From Tamarix chinensis (taxonomy: Eukaryota > Streptophyta > Magnoliopsida > Caryophyllales > Tamaricaceae), in contig CM060174.1 of assembly GCA_030549775.1 (NCBI GenBank), forward strand, positions 95,930,132 to 95,994,131: a stretch of 64,000 nucleotides of DNA, in the 5' to 3' direction. The notes beneath the pieces were generated by a model. That model was not told the origin of the DNA, did no database searches, and saw only the letters and a program-made list of their open reading frames with translations. Shown one piece after another: positions 26,101-34,584 of this stretch. The stretch's first letter is position 1. Each line of letters opens with the position of its first letter. Made by a program: the position numbers and the translations under genes.

Positions 26101-29100
26101 AGTCTCTCCAGCTCCGAAGTGTGATTAAGGTTGAAGTATCGTTCAGCCCGAAAAATCCAGCCATCTGGATCCATTCCATCAAAGGTGGGAAACTCCAGCT
26201 GTCTCGGACTTTTGACTTCTCCCCGTCCCCCATGGTTATTCACCATTACCTCCGTTCGGGCTCCTTCCTCCCTCTGCAGTGATCGAGCTGCCGAGGATTC
26301 TGATATATTATGCCCGATGATAGCATCCAAACGGGCCACCAAATTTCCCAGAGTTTTCTCCATCGATTCCATCTTCCCATCAAGCGATCCAATCCTTGCA
26401 TCCAACTCAGGTATACGTCCCAGGTCCTTTCTAATAGCTACCATATCATTTTGCCATCTTGTTTGCAACTCCTGCATCTTCTCTTCGAGGGCATCAACCT
26501 TCTTCTGAGCCATCCTTGCTTAGAACCGTGCTCTGATACCAAGAATGTTAGGAGATGGGGGAAGCTGCAGTAATGGACAATGTGATATCAGAAAAAAAAG
26601 ATCAATATGATTATAGTCTGGTATCCAGGTTTTCGAGACCCTGGTGCCTCCACAATTCTTTCTGTTTCCCCCCCCTCCTCTCTCCTCCCTCCCGACTATA
26701 TATAACTAACAATCTGCTGACATCCCGTAACTACCCATACAAGAAAGAAAAACATAATCAGAAAAGGAATCGAAACGGAAATAAATTGTAATGCCAACTT
26801 TGCCCCTATTCCTCACACACTCCATAGGTCCCTGCTTAGCTTACGGCGTCCTGTGTGTCCTCCTCACAAAAGTGTGCTTCACCAATGGCCTATCAGATTG
26901 TTATTTGTAACTTGATATCTTTCCATGTCTTAATAAATCGTTGGTGGATTGTATTATCAAGATTCTCGCTTAAATTTATTACCTGGTTCTTCAGTGTAAT
27001 TGTGTTAGAGAAGCGGCATTTTCTTTTTTTCTGTTGAGTTTGATGTTATTGAAGAATTCTACCAATTAAAACTAGAATTGCAGCGATCAGCGGATATCAA
27101 TATGGTGAGTTGACTAGTGCTTAGTGATTGCATGTATTGTGATTTGGCGTAAGCATTAGTTTAGACACCCACACCTGGGCCCGCTTTTTTCCTTTCTTGG
27201 TGTGAGATACTAGACACGCCTTTTCTATTCATCTCCTTTTTATTCTAAGATGTAGGCTAGTGATAGAGGCTGCCGTCTTCTAAATTGCAGCCCCATGTTG
27301 GGTTATGCAGCTAGATTAGCGTTATGCCAGTCTTCTTATGTTTCTTTTGTTTTCCAATGTGAATGGCTTGTATTGCCCAATAATATGTATGTATGTATTT
27401 ATTTTTCCCATTCTTTTGGATGCTTATGACTACTAGGTTGGACGGAGCATTTTTTAGTGAAGATAAAGGAGGGCCAGAGTAGGAGTATAAGATGCATGGC
27501 TTATAAATGCCATGCTATTTGTGATGAAGCAAAAGTCAGACACCTTGTCAGTGCAAAGGATTCTAATCTTGCTGAAAAGTTTGATCGCTTCCTTCTTGAA
27601 TCATACATTGAGGATAATAGAAAGGTTAAATGGTGCCCCAGTCTTCCAAATTGTGGAAATGCAATTCGTGTCAAGGATGATGTGCTATGCGAGGTTGAAT
27701 GTGCTTGTGGGGAACAGTTTTGTTTTAGTTGCTCATCTGAAGCGCACTCACCTTGTTCATGCCTTATGTGGGATCTCTGGGGCAAGAAGTGTCATGATGA
27801 ATCAGAGACAGTTAATTGGCTTACAGCCAACACAAAGCCCTGCCCCCAGTGCTATAAACCTGTAGAAAAGAATGGAGGATGTAACCTGGTAGTCTGTGTT
27901 TGTGGCCAACCGTTCTGGTAAGTGTTTGATTTAAAATCTGCTTCTCTCTTTTCTTGATTTTGATGAATGCATTAATTTATCGACTTCTGAGTGTCGAAGT
28001 AACAGCTATGGTGGAGATCACACGTTGGGTTGCACACACACCTGCGCCCCTTCCCGGAAAACTAGTTTTCTTGGTTGGCAGAATACTGTAATGCCTAGCA
28101 TCATTGACACTCGTCATGATGTTCGTGTTGCTATTATTACTTATCATATAAATTTCTTTTAAACTTGAAACTTCTGAATCTGCCAACCTTCTCATTCAAC
28201 TACTTGAATGGAAGTTGATAAGATGAATGAGTAGTTGAAGGGTGGGGGGAGCAGAATGCTAATGTGCGAAGTTTGATGCTTCTTGACCTTCAAGTTATTG
28301 TTAACCACTGGATTCCTTAATGATCACGTGGAGTCTTATCTTTCTGTAGAGTAAACAATTTCAGCTTTTTAACCTTGATTGTGGAGGCTTTTTGCTCAGC
28401 TGTCGAAGTTGAGCCTGCTCAAAACTTTGATGCTCACAATTCTGGAAACATTGTCCTATATTTCATGGTCTTCTTAAGGGGTGGCTGGTGAGATAGGCAG
28501 TAAACCCACAGTCAAGGTTGTAATTGGGTTTGCGGTATCAGGTGTCACAAATAATTTATATATTGCACTTGTCGTATTTGTAGCATGATTTTTTTTCTTC
28601 TTTTTTGTCACAACAAATATTGACAAAGATATCAATTAATATTTGGATATCTCGCGATATATCAGCTTCATTGTATCGCATCAGCCGATATATCTGTAAT
28701 TTCATTTCCACATTGCCGATATCATATTCCATGTGGGGTGGGGTGGATTAGATGTTGCCTGTATAACTCTGGGATTACTAATTTACGCTTCAAATTATCA
28801 GCAGTGCAAGCGTAGTGTCTTTCATCGATGCTGAACAATGAATGGATGGATAATTAGATTACTAATGATTTAAAGGTGGAAGATTGGCAAATTATTGATT
28901 AGCTCACAGTCGCTGCCTACTGGCATGGTACTAGCTTTTGCTTATATTATCTGTGTTTCACTAGGGTAGAAAGTTGTATCGGGGGCTTCATATTAAACCC
29001 AAGCTTATTGTGGAGTCAATCCTTTTATTATTCATGATCGCTGGGCATTTTCTGTGGAAATACTGTCATTTTGACCTGAATCACTCTGTTAATCTGCTAT

Positions 29101-30106
29101 TGTTGTAGCTGGCTTTGTGGTGGAAAAACTGGCAAACAGCATACCTGGCAGACCATTTCTGGTCATAGTTGTGGGAGATACAAGGAAGATTATTTAGAGA
29201 AGACCGAGCGTGCGAAAAGCAACCTATGGCGGTATATTCACTACCATGACCGTTATAAGGCCCACGCTGATTCGTACAAGCTTGAAACTAGGCTTAAGGA
29301 AACAACGCTGCAAAAGACGTCTGAATTGGAAGAAAGAGGATCTGCATGCAAGGATTTCAGCTGGGTAACCGACGGACTCAAAAGACTCTTCAGATCAAGG
29401 CGCATCCTATCATATTCGTATCCCTTTGCATTCTACATGTTTGGAGATGAGTTGTTCTACAATGAAATGAGCGAGGATGTAAGGCTGATAAAACAGCACT
29501 TATTTGAAGACCAACAACAGCAGCTAGAGGCAAATATTGAGAAGCTTTCGATGTGGTTGGAGGAGCCATTTGATAGATATGAGGAAAATAAAGTCCAGGA
29601 AATAAAGATGCAGATAATTACTATGTCTAATATTGTTGATAACCTCTGCCGAAAAATGTGAGTTTGCGCCTATATATTGTCAAGGTTTAAAGCACTGAGC
29701 GGATGTTTTGGCATGAGTTTGGAGTTTTGACGTTTGAGCATCACTAATGCCTGGATTTTTAATGCAATGCAGGTATGAATGTATTGAGAATGATTTGCTC
29801 GGTGCTCTTTCACAGTCAGATCATATGATAGCTCCTTACCGTTCCAAGGGCGTGGAGAAAGCATCTGAGCTCAATGAAACATTATCGGTGTCAACGGGTA
29901 TGGAATTCTAATAGACACCCTTTCTGTTTATTTCGTATATTTGTTAGGTAGTCGGAGTGCTGGCGTGTGAAACCTCTTCTGGGTTGGAGAACCAAGATGA
30001 GAGTGGACGCTCTTTCCGTAGGCGTGCTACGGACGGAAGGATGTCTTGGGAGAGATTTATTGACCCGAACTTACTAGCAGTGGCAGATGTAATCAATAAT
30101 CATTGA
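19971..30106 (+). CDS. ARIADNE-like RBR E3 ubiquitin ligase (ARI1/2/3 clade), 7 exons
   Basis: Coding exons join(19971..20111, 20846..20878, 21043..21313, 27437..27917, 29109..29657, 29773..29897, 29952..30106) give 584 residues with correct phases and GT-AG introns. RBR ligases take ubiquitin from an E2 onto a RING2 cysteine and pass it to substrate. Domains: acidic N-terminus with an Asp run (residues 15-22); UBA-like region (about 59-105, phrase SIREHHARSLLIHYRWDV); RING1 (C124, C127, C141, H143, C146, C149); IBR (from about C215); RING2 from C284/C287 with the expected catalytic cysteine C297 in GGCNLV; CWLC at 309-312; Ariadne C-terminal domain with FRSRR and SYSYPFAFYMFGDE. Length is close to ARI family members (about 590). 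Intron 3 carries an antisense chromovirus. The C-terminus ends DPNLLAVADV where I recall DLNLP in relatives. The clade assignment rests on remembered family sequence. Confidence 0.93.
20846..20878 (+). CDS. ARI-like gene, micro-exon 2 (residues 48-58)
   Basis: Thirty-three bases between CTTGCAG and GTAAGG encode LITKESLLAAQ, the conserved ARI phrase (V/L)IT(K/Q)ESLLAAQ that joins the acidic N-terminus to the UBA-like region. In frame with both neighbours. Confidence 0.92.
21043..21313 (+). CDS. ARI-like gene, exon 3 (UBA-like region and RING1)
   Basis: Acceptor TACGTAG, donor GTAAGT. Encodes residues 59-148 and the first base of Cys149, from REDLRRIMEML to DCGHCYCND, so it holds nearly all of RING1. 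The split cysteine codon is completed by exon 4 across a 6.1-kb intron. Confidence 0.95.
21572..21923 (-). repeat. Chromovirus 3' LTR (352 bp)
   Basis: Identical to 26,546-26,895 except a C in place of T in 'aaca(c)ctgctgac' near 21,741 and a poly-C run of 10 rather than 8 bases near 21,694. The pol frame runs into this LTR by about 18 codons and stops at 21,869. Confidence 0.97.
21869..25552 (-). CDS. Chromovirus pol: CCHC zinc knuckle, protease, RT, RNase H, integrase, chromodomain
   Basis: 1,227 codons open from the first Met. In order: nucleocapsid knuckle CFRCEEKYHPGHVC (C33, C36, H41, C46); aspartic protease with DSG at 118-120; reverse transcriptase with D395 in KLDLKSGYHQ and FFDD (D459, D460) then ILVYS; RNase H with D605, E642, D667, D710; integrase zinc region (H790/H797, C827/C830) and catalytic D860, D920, E956; C-terminal chromodomain about 1,154-1,202 (VLIKWHGLPDFEASWE), which guides integration toward marked chromatin. 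All catalytic residues are present. The frame actually opens upstream of this Met: the gag end joins it after a frameshift, so gag and pol were probably once one frame. Enzymes act in virus-like particles and at chromatin. Confidence 0.96.
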   Translation of the reverse strand: MGLLGDSSETRRSLGTKKMSDAEMQRRREKGLCFRCEEKYHPGHVCKNKMLQILLVEEGAMGEGSELEVDTREEEKQEPEMVDGAVELSMNSVVGFTSPHTMKLQGQVGSHPVTILIDSGATHNFVAWDVVNELQLPVTSTVAYRVIMGTGGSVQAHGICRNVTITLQEIEIVEDLLPLNLGSADVILGMQWLTKLGMTHINWKALVMKFMVGNASVTLKGEPGLCKTQISLKAMMRTLRQEGQGVLVECSALEIPRPRADTDYEVPVEIQRVLEEFQDVMDMPTGLPPQRTSDHRIELQPGTALVSVRPYRYPQVQKAEIEALIKEMMAAGIIQPSRSPFSSPVLLVKKKDGGWRFCVDYQALNKVTVPDKFPIPVIDELLDELKGVAVFSKLDLKSGYHQIRVRPEDVPKTAFRTHEGHYEFLVMLFGLTNAPATFQALMNDIFKPFLRKFVLVFFDDILVYSATMAEHIGYLKTVFAVLRSNSLFINMKKCSFGRWELEYLGHIISAKGVAADASKVQAMVEWPVPRNLRELRGFLGLTGYYRKFVARYAHIAAALTSQLKKDCFGWNKEAQEAFEKLKAAMTQVPVLALPDFTKDFVIETDASGCGLGAVLMQDQRPIAYFSQTLGPKSRAKSVYERELMAIVLAVQRWRPYLLGHKFTIRTDQKSLKFLLDQRVVAEVHQKWVTKLLGYNFNIEYRPGCENKAADALSRREEGLSTLTMVWTHDWKVLQEEVDADPTLGPIKQQVQAEPGAVEDYTVHQGHLLYKGRLILPATSSLIPKLLQEYHGSVVGGHSGVLRTFHRLNRDVYWPGMRKRVQKFVAECDTCQRQKSEHLAPAGLLQPLPVPDQVWDDITMDFIEGLPNSGGFSCVLVVVDRLTKYAHFIPLKHPFTAQVVAAIFLKEVVRLHGIPRSIVSDRDKVFLSHFWGELFRLQGTSLRRSSAYHPQTDGQTEVLNRSLETYLRCFCYDKPKQWSRWLAWAEYWYNTSYHSAAHTTPFQALYNRPPPPLIRYAAAQTSLAAVDEELRDRDLALAELKYHLERSKKIMKDTADKRRRDIQLTAGEWVYVKLKPYRHKSLARRANEKLSPRFFGPYRVLTKVGKVAYRLELPDSAAIHPVFHVSMLKRALGNQQQAQPLPPALTENMEWQVTPERVVDTRYNRRGALEVLIKWHGLPDFEASWEEYELLNSRFPAFHLEDKVKVRQRGIDRPLVKHTFVRRTHRTP
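25553..26513 (-). pseudogene. Chromovirus gag, broken by one stop and one frameshift
   Basis: 251 codons are open (26,513-25,758), starting MAQKKVDALEEKMQELQ (coiled coil) and carrying the retrotransposon gag core (LEFPTFDGMDPDGWIFRAER; a VDEYVEHFELLAS phrase). Translation stops at TAA in ...EIMEAA-stop-LIEEKNRATQ, where relatives usually have a Gln (CAA), so one base change made the stop. The same frame then reads on for about 65 codons, and between about 25,560 and 25,690 the reading must change frame to enter pol. This copy could therefore not make its own Gag-Pol, despite a perfect pol. Confidence 0.88.
26530..26541 (-). other. Primer-binding site, initiator-Met tRNA
   Basis: On the minus strand TGGTATCAGAGC starts four bases after the CA end of the 5' LTR. 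It is complementary to the 3' end of plant initiator-methionine tRNA, the usual primer for this class of elements. Confidence 0.93.
26546..26895 (-). repeat. Chromovirus 5' LTR (350 bp)
   Basis: The right-hand copy on the + strand is the upstream LTR of the minus-strand element. TG...CA ends. A TATATATA run (near 26,697-26,704) is a candidate promoter element on the minus strand. Followed directly by the duplicated target GATTG. Confidence 0.96.
27437..27917 (+). CDS. ARI-like gene, exon 4 (RING1 end, IBR, most of RING2)
   Basis: Acceptor TACTAG; begins by completing Cys149 and reads WTEHFLVKIKEGQ. Holds the IBR zinc ligands and RING2 through the catalytic-type GGC (C297). Ends inside the codon of Cys309, followed by the donor GTAAGT. 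Confidence 0.95.
27918..29108 (+). other. ARI-like gene intron 4 (1,191 bp)
   Basis: No coding frame of note. 28,630-28,735 is dense in CGATAT/GATATATC words (near-palindromic), a pattern seen in some plant dispersed repeats; I could not define ends or duplications. Confidence 0.5.
29109..29657 (+). CDS. ARI-like gene, exon 5 (RING2 end and Ariadne domain)
   Basis: Acceptor TTGTAG; starts by completing Cys309 and reads WLCGGKTGKQHTW. Encodes the helical Ariadne domain, including LFRSRRILSYSYPFAFYMFG and the LFEDQQQQLEAN helix. Ends AAAAAT before the donor GTGAGT, splitting a Met codon. Confidence 0.94.
29773..29897 (+). CDS. ARI-like gene, exon 6 (residues 492-533)
   Basis: Acceptor AATGCAG; reads MYECIENDLLGALSQ and then SPYRSKGVEKA-like family text (here APYRSKGVEKA). 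Ends after ACG G, with the donor GTATGG. If intron 6 were kept, translation would stop three codons later (GMEF, stop at 29,909). Confidence 0.9.
29952..30106 (+). CDS. ARI-like gene, exon 7 (C-terminus)
   Basis: Uses the second AG of 'gttaggtag' (29,950-29,951); the first AG would put a stop eight codons into the exon. Encodes the Ser/Arg-rich tail ENQDESGRSFRRR and a final FIDPNLLAVADVINNH, then TGA at 30,104-30,106. The alignment of this tail with the DLNLP tail of relatives supports the exon. Confidence 0.8.
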
Positions 30107-31541
30107 TCTATCAGCTTCAAAACCATTTTTTCCCCCACCATCACTTGCTAGTTGCTATTGACGTTGCTCACGACGATTAATAACAACCGGTGACTGGCCG
30201 GCTCTGATTCTTTGTTTTTATTTTGGTTACTGATTATTGTATTTTGTTTATCTTATTTTCCCGACTTTAGTGGTTATCTGAGATAGACTTACATGTACAA
30301 AGCCTTTTATATTTATTTATCTTAGATCTACACACAGTGGCGAAGTCCAATTTTTTTATTCATGGTGTTACCACCGTATACCACCAGAATAAATTATTAT
30401 TATTATTATTATCGAAAAGGTATTCTAAATTGTGAGCTGGAGGTCCAAGTTGAAAAAAATGATGGATAGATGGTGGCTAAATGCTTTTTAAACTCATGAT
30501 GAAACCGCATTCAAATCACAGTCATATGTAATTATCTTTCGTTTAGCACAACATTCATTCTCAAACATAACTAATCAAACTTGAAACTTTTATTTCGTAT
30601 AATTTTGTCTAGCTCATTGACCGGGTTAGATTTTGCCTGCTTTAGTTGTGCTGGTCTTCCATCACAATTTTCCATTGTACCGCTGAACCAAAGTGCTGGT
30701 GGCGGGAGCGGAACAAGAACATTCACCATGACACACGGAGATAATGACCAATTAATCATATCGATGAACACGTAGCCACAGCCCAGGATGAGCGTGCTTG
30801 ACCAAATAGGATACCTGAGTGAGTTACTTTACAACGCACTTTGAATGGAAATAAATAGAGGATGTTGGTAACTTGGCTAGGATGATAATTTTTGTACCGC
30901 TTAGTTTGGGAGAATTTTTAGATTTTGAGGGAAGAATTGAGGATTTTTTAGGTGGGCGTATATTTATAGGGTATGCACACACATAATAGATATGTACAAT
31001 GCTTCGTAACATTATAATCTTTATAATTTGTTTTTTTGAAGAAAAAAAAAGTTGAATGCCGAAGGAAGGAAATAATGCCTTTATGTTGTACTTGTTACAT
31101 TCTTCCCTATCTTGCTTATTATAAATGTGAGAGTTTTGCTTTCGTAAGAGGCAAGCCATGTGTAGCACATGCCTTCTCGTGTTCCTATTACAATGTATTT
31201 TTTCCCAACAAAAACCACCAACTCGGACTATGATAAGAGTTGGGATGATAAACCCATATTGTTTAGGGGTGAATTTTAGGGATGATTTTGTGTTCCGATG
31301 ATAGTTTTGGGAATGATTTTTTAGAGATAGGAACAATAATTTGGCTTGGAGATCACAACGGGGATGGATATTTAGTCCCAATAGAAAATAGGGTTATAAA
31401 TAATTGTTAATAAAAAATTAAATTCAATATGAACTCGGAAATTTATATTGTGTTTTGTGTTGGGGAATAAAGATGGGATCTCTATCCCCTCCTTGCTTCA
31501 TTATCATCCCTTAACTTGGACCAAAGAGGGTCTAGTCAAAG
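30107..31541. other. ARI 3' UTR and intergenic DNA
   Basis: The first few hundred bases are probably 3' UTR; no single polyadenylation site is certain (an AATAAA-like AGAATAAATTATT is at 30,386). A short open frame at 30,581-30,775 (+) carries a Gly/Ser-rich phrase (SAGGGSGTRTFT) and may be a gene remnant; I do not recognise it. The rest is AT-rich with no gene seen. Confidence 0.5.
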
Positions 31542-31878
31542 TGTAATGCCCTGATCTTTTAATGTCGGTGGATAATTACCAATAGTTCTTTTAGGGCGAA
31601 AGATTGATCCTATAAATCAACATGAATATTTATTATGATACTTTATTCCCACCCACTTGCTTTCGGAAATGTTTTTAAGAGGTCACCCATCATTGGATTA
31701 ATCTGAATCAGATACATCTAACTATGGAGTTCTATGGTGATAGATTTCTGTTAAAAAATTAAAAGGGTACTTTATTAATGTCAATAGTCTTATAAATGCT
31801 TTTTAGCCTTCACCATCTATTATGAGAAGGGTTGTAGAAGAAGGATTATCATTGAGTTTGCTAAAGATTAAAGTGTGA
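31542..31878 (-). mobile_element. Probable Cassandra-type solo LTR with degenerate 5S sequence, TSD CAAAG
   Basis: Starts TGTAATGCCCTGA and contains GGTCACCCATCA (31,682 on), then 'taactatggagttct' (31,719-31,733), the reverse complement of the 5S rRNA internal promoter region. A matching CAAAG lies just before (31,537-31,541) and at 31,879-31,883, but the element would then end GTGTGA rather than CA. Size (337 bp) fits Cassandra LTRs. The 5S identity is reasonably clear; the right end is not. Confidence 0.55.
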
Positions 31879-31883
31879 CAAAG

Positions 31884-33868
31884 AATTTATTATATTTCTC
31901 CTCTATAAAGTGCTCGGTTGGTATAAGGTTAATCGATAGCAAAAAAGATACCATTTATTGTACATTGAATGGAGGAAGAAATATTTCAAAGTAATATCTA
32001 CATTTACTCTAAATAAAACTATAAAATAAGTATTATTTGGAAAAGATTCTACTTATTTTTTTTTATTAAATTGAATAATATGTTATATATTTCTTCAAAA
32101 ATATTAAGTTGTTATATTTCTAGTTTTCCAAATGAAAATTGTACTTGTGTTTGGAGATATGGTGTTTCTTATCTCCTTGCAACCCGTGGTAACTTGGTTT
32201 TGGGGGAAGAGTTTATCGATGTCATAATAACACTTGTATTATTTATTTTTTGGTAAAAGAGAATTTGGTATAATCACTAGTGTAGATCTTACTCAATCTA
32301 TTTTTAAAGGGAAGTTCTAACTATTTTTTAGGATAAATATTTACTATCTATTTCTTTCTAAGTATATTACATTATGATATAAAAATATAATTATTATATT
32401 TGAATTATAAAATAATTTCATAATAATTTTTAAATAATTTGTAAGAATATATATTAAAAGATATTAGTTTTTGAAATGAAGTATAAAATTCAGTATGAAA
32501 GGCAAAAAGAAAATGACAAAGGACTCAAGAGTAACAACTTTTTATTATGATATTTTCGCCACAAAATTGGTAGTTAATAAATTTGGATGAATTGGTTAAT
32601 GTCTAACCTACCTTAGTCCATATTTACCACAAATCTTTTTACCAAATAGGTTAAATAAAACATTAATCTAGGCTTATCAATTTTTTTATATTTGATTGTA
32701 AAATTTTATTTTTTTAACAAACCAACGATCCCAAACAAAGCTTACATAAATCTAAATGTGGTTGTTCACACCTAATGCTAGCACAATACCATACTATATC
32801 AACAAATTATGCCAAAACATGCGTCAAAGTACCTATTATGATAAAATATTTGTAATCCACATAGTTGGCATGACTAACATGGACGAAATTATTCTTCGCT
32901 TAGGGATTGTTTGGTATAGGATTAATAGAGGTGGACTTTTTTCCTATTTTATATCTTTTATATTAGTTATTTAATTATAAAAAATATTTTTATTGAAATA
33001 CTCATTTCAGATTAATTTAAAATCTAAAATAGATATTTATTTAAAAAAACAAAATTTAAATGTATTATATATAAATATAATTTTTCTACCACTATTACCC
33101 CATACCATATGAGCACTTAGTCTCAAAAATTAGTTAATGAAGTGCAGTCAGGTTACAAATGGTTTCATTAGTGTCTAATAAGCTTCAACCAATACTACAC
33201 AGGTGTGAAATAGAACTTGACTGTGTCAGTGTGAAATGATACTGTCAGCTTAGAGTCATAGGATACTTGTATCATAGTGGATTAATAATTCCTTGCCAAC
33301 AAGGACTTATAGTAAACCCTCCAAAGTTCAATAATGGTGACGGCACCATAACCGACAAATGTAATAAGCATTATACCCAGTGACCATTTTATTCATAAAA
33401 TATTTAACCCAATGTAATATTACAAAGCACTTCCCGAATAAAATTAAAATGTTAATTGAATATTAGATAAAAGATCACTAAGGAAAAGTATAATCCCTAA
33501 ACACAACTTAGCAATATTTCCATCCCCATTAAATTACATAAAACCACTAAGAAGCAAAGTCCAACTAATTTCCTAAAAAACTAGACATCGATCGGGATTT
33601 TGTTTGAGTTATAGTTGATGACAAACCTTAATTTTTTATTTTGCAAAGTTGAAATCTATTGTGGGGGAAAAAGTTAGTTGATTATTACTATTAACAAAAA
33701 GCTTCATCATTACTCCAATACTAAATTTGTCAACATATAACACTAAAGATGATAATTCAAGATAGCTCTAAATAGGATGATATCCTAAGCTTTGATCATG
33801 AGATTAATAGTTAAACTAACACCATAAGGTAGTTATGGTTCGACAATCTTAGAACACATATATGTTAG
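31884..33868. other. AT-rich intergenic DNA
   Basis: No gene recognised; only short open frames without family likeness. 33,100-33,450 is less AT-rich but holds no motif I can name. Bases 33,864-33,868 (GTTAG) are the left target duplication of the next element. Confidence 0.5.
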
Positions 33869-34584
33869 TGTAACACTCCCAAAATTCACTACTAAAAATT
33901 TTTATTTTATTAAAAGATACAACCGAAGAAAGGAAAATAAATCTATGAATTTCAGGGATATTATCGCCGTGATTAGTACAGGCCTGGCCCCCAGCCGGTC
34001 TTGTACTAACCACAAGGCTAAAGAAAAATTACCATTAATCATAAGTCAAACTTAAAACAAGATCTTATAGAAGAGCTGAAGTGCTCATAATATAGAAATC
34101 AGAGTACGGGTAAAAGAGTTTACAATCTAAGAGTACATAATTAAAGTTTCTAAAGGTATAAAAGGTATAGTACAATAAAACATAATTGAAGTAAACCAAT
34201 GCCTCGTAAGCATTGAAGGCATCAAAAATAACATCTCTTACCTGCACAAACTCAGTAGGGTCCTCTATTCATAGGAATGAGCAGCGCCCATGAAACAGGT
34301 GGTTAGTATGCTACGTATTGAGTAAGGTAACCATGAATCTAAGGCCAAGCATATAAAGACATATAATACAAGCATGATCATATAAACATCATACAAATAG
34401 TACAGATAATAGAGGTTGAGCTATAGTTCGAATCAATGGATTCTTTAAATCTCTGATCATTACTCATCTCACACCATACTTATTATCAATCTATGTGAGT
34501 GTGGGAACCCCATTATTATAGTCGGTGGATTGGAAACAAATAAGGCAGAATGTACCTGACCACTATTATATGCCAGTGGATTGG

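Larger units (their letters stand above)
21572..26895 (-). mobile_element. Ty3 chromovirus (Reina-like size), antisense in ARI intron 3, TSD GATTG
   Basis: A 5,324-bp element with LTRs of 352 and 350 bp, both TG...CA, and a perfect 5-bp duplication GATTG (21,567-21,571 and 26,896-26,900). Read on the minus strand: 5' LTR (26,895-26,546), primer-binding site TGGTATCAGAGC matching initiator-Met tRNA, gag, protease-RT-RNase H-integrase-chromodomain, a short purine-rich stretch CAGAGGGGTAT, then the 3' LTR. The LTRs differ, as far as I can see, by one substitution and two bases of a poly-C run, so the insertion is recent. It lies opposite to the host gene in a 6.1-kb intron that would otherwise be about 0.8 kb. 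Total length and short LTRs fit the Reina lineage; the lineage name is an inference. Confidence 0.97.

Noticed and set aside
22666..26573. Plus-strand and alternate-frame ORFs inside the chromovirus
   Set aside because: Shadows of the minus-strand gag-pol frames.
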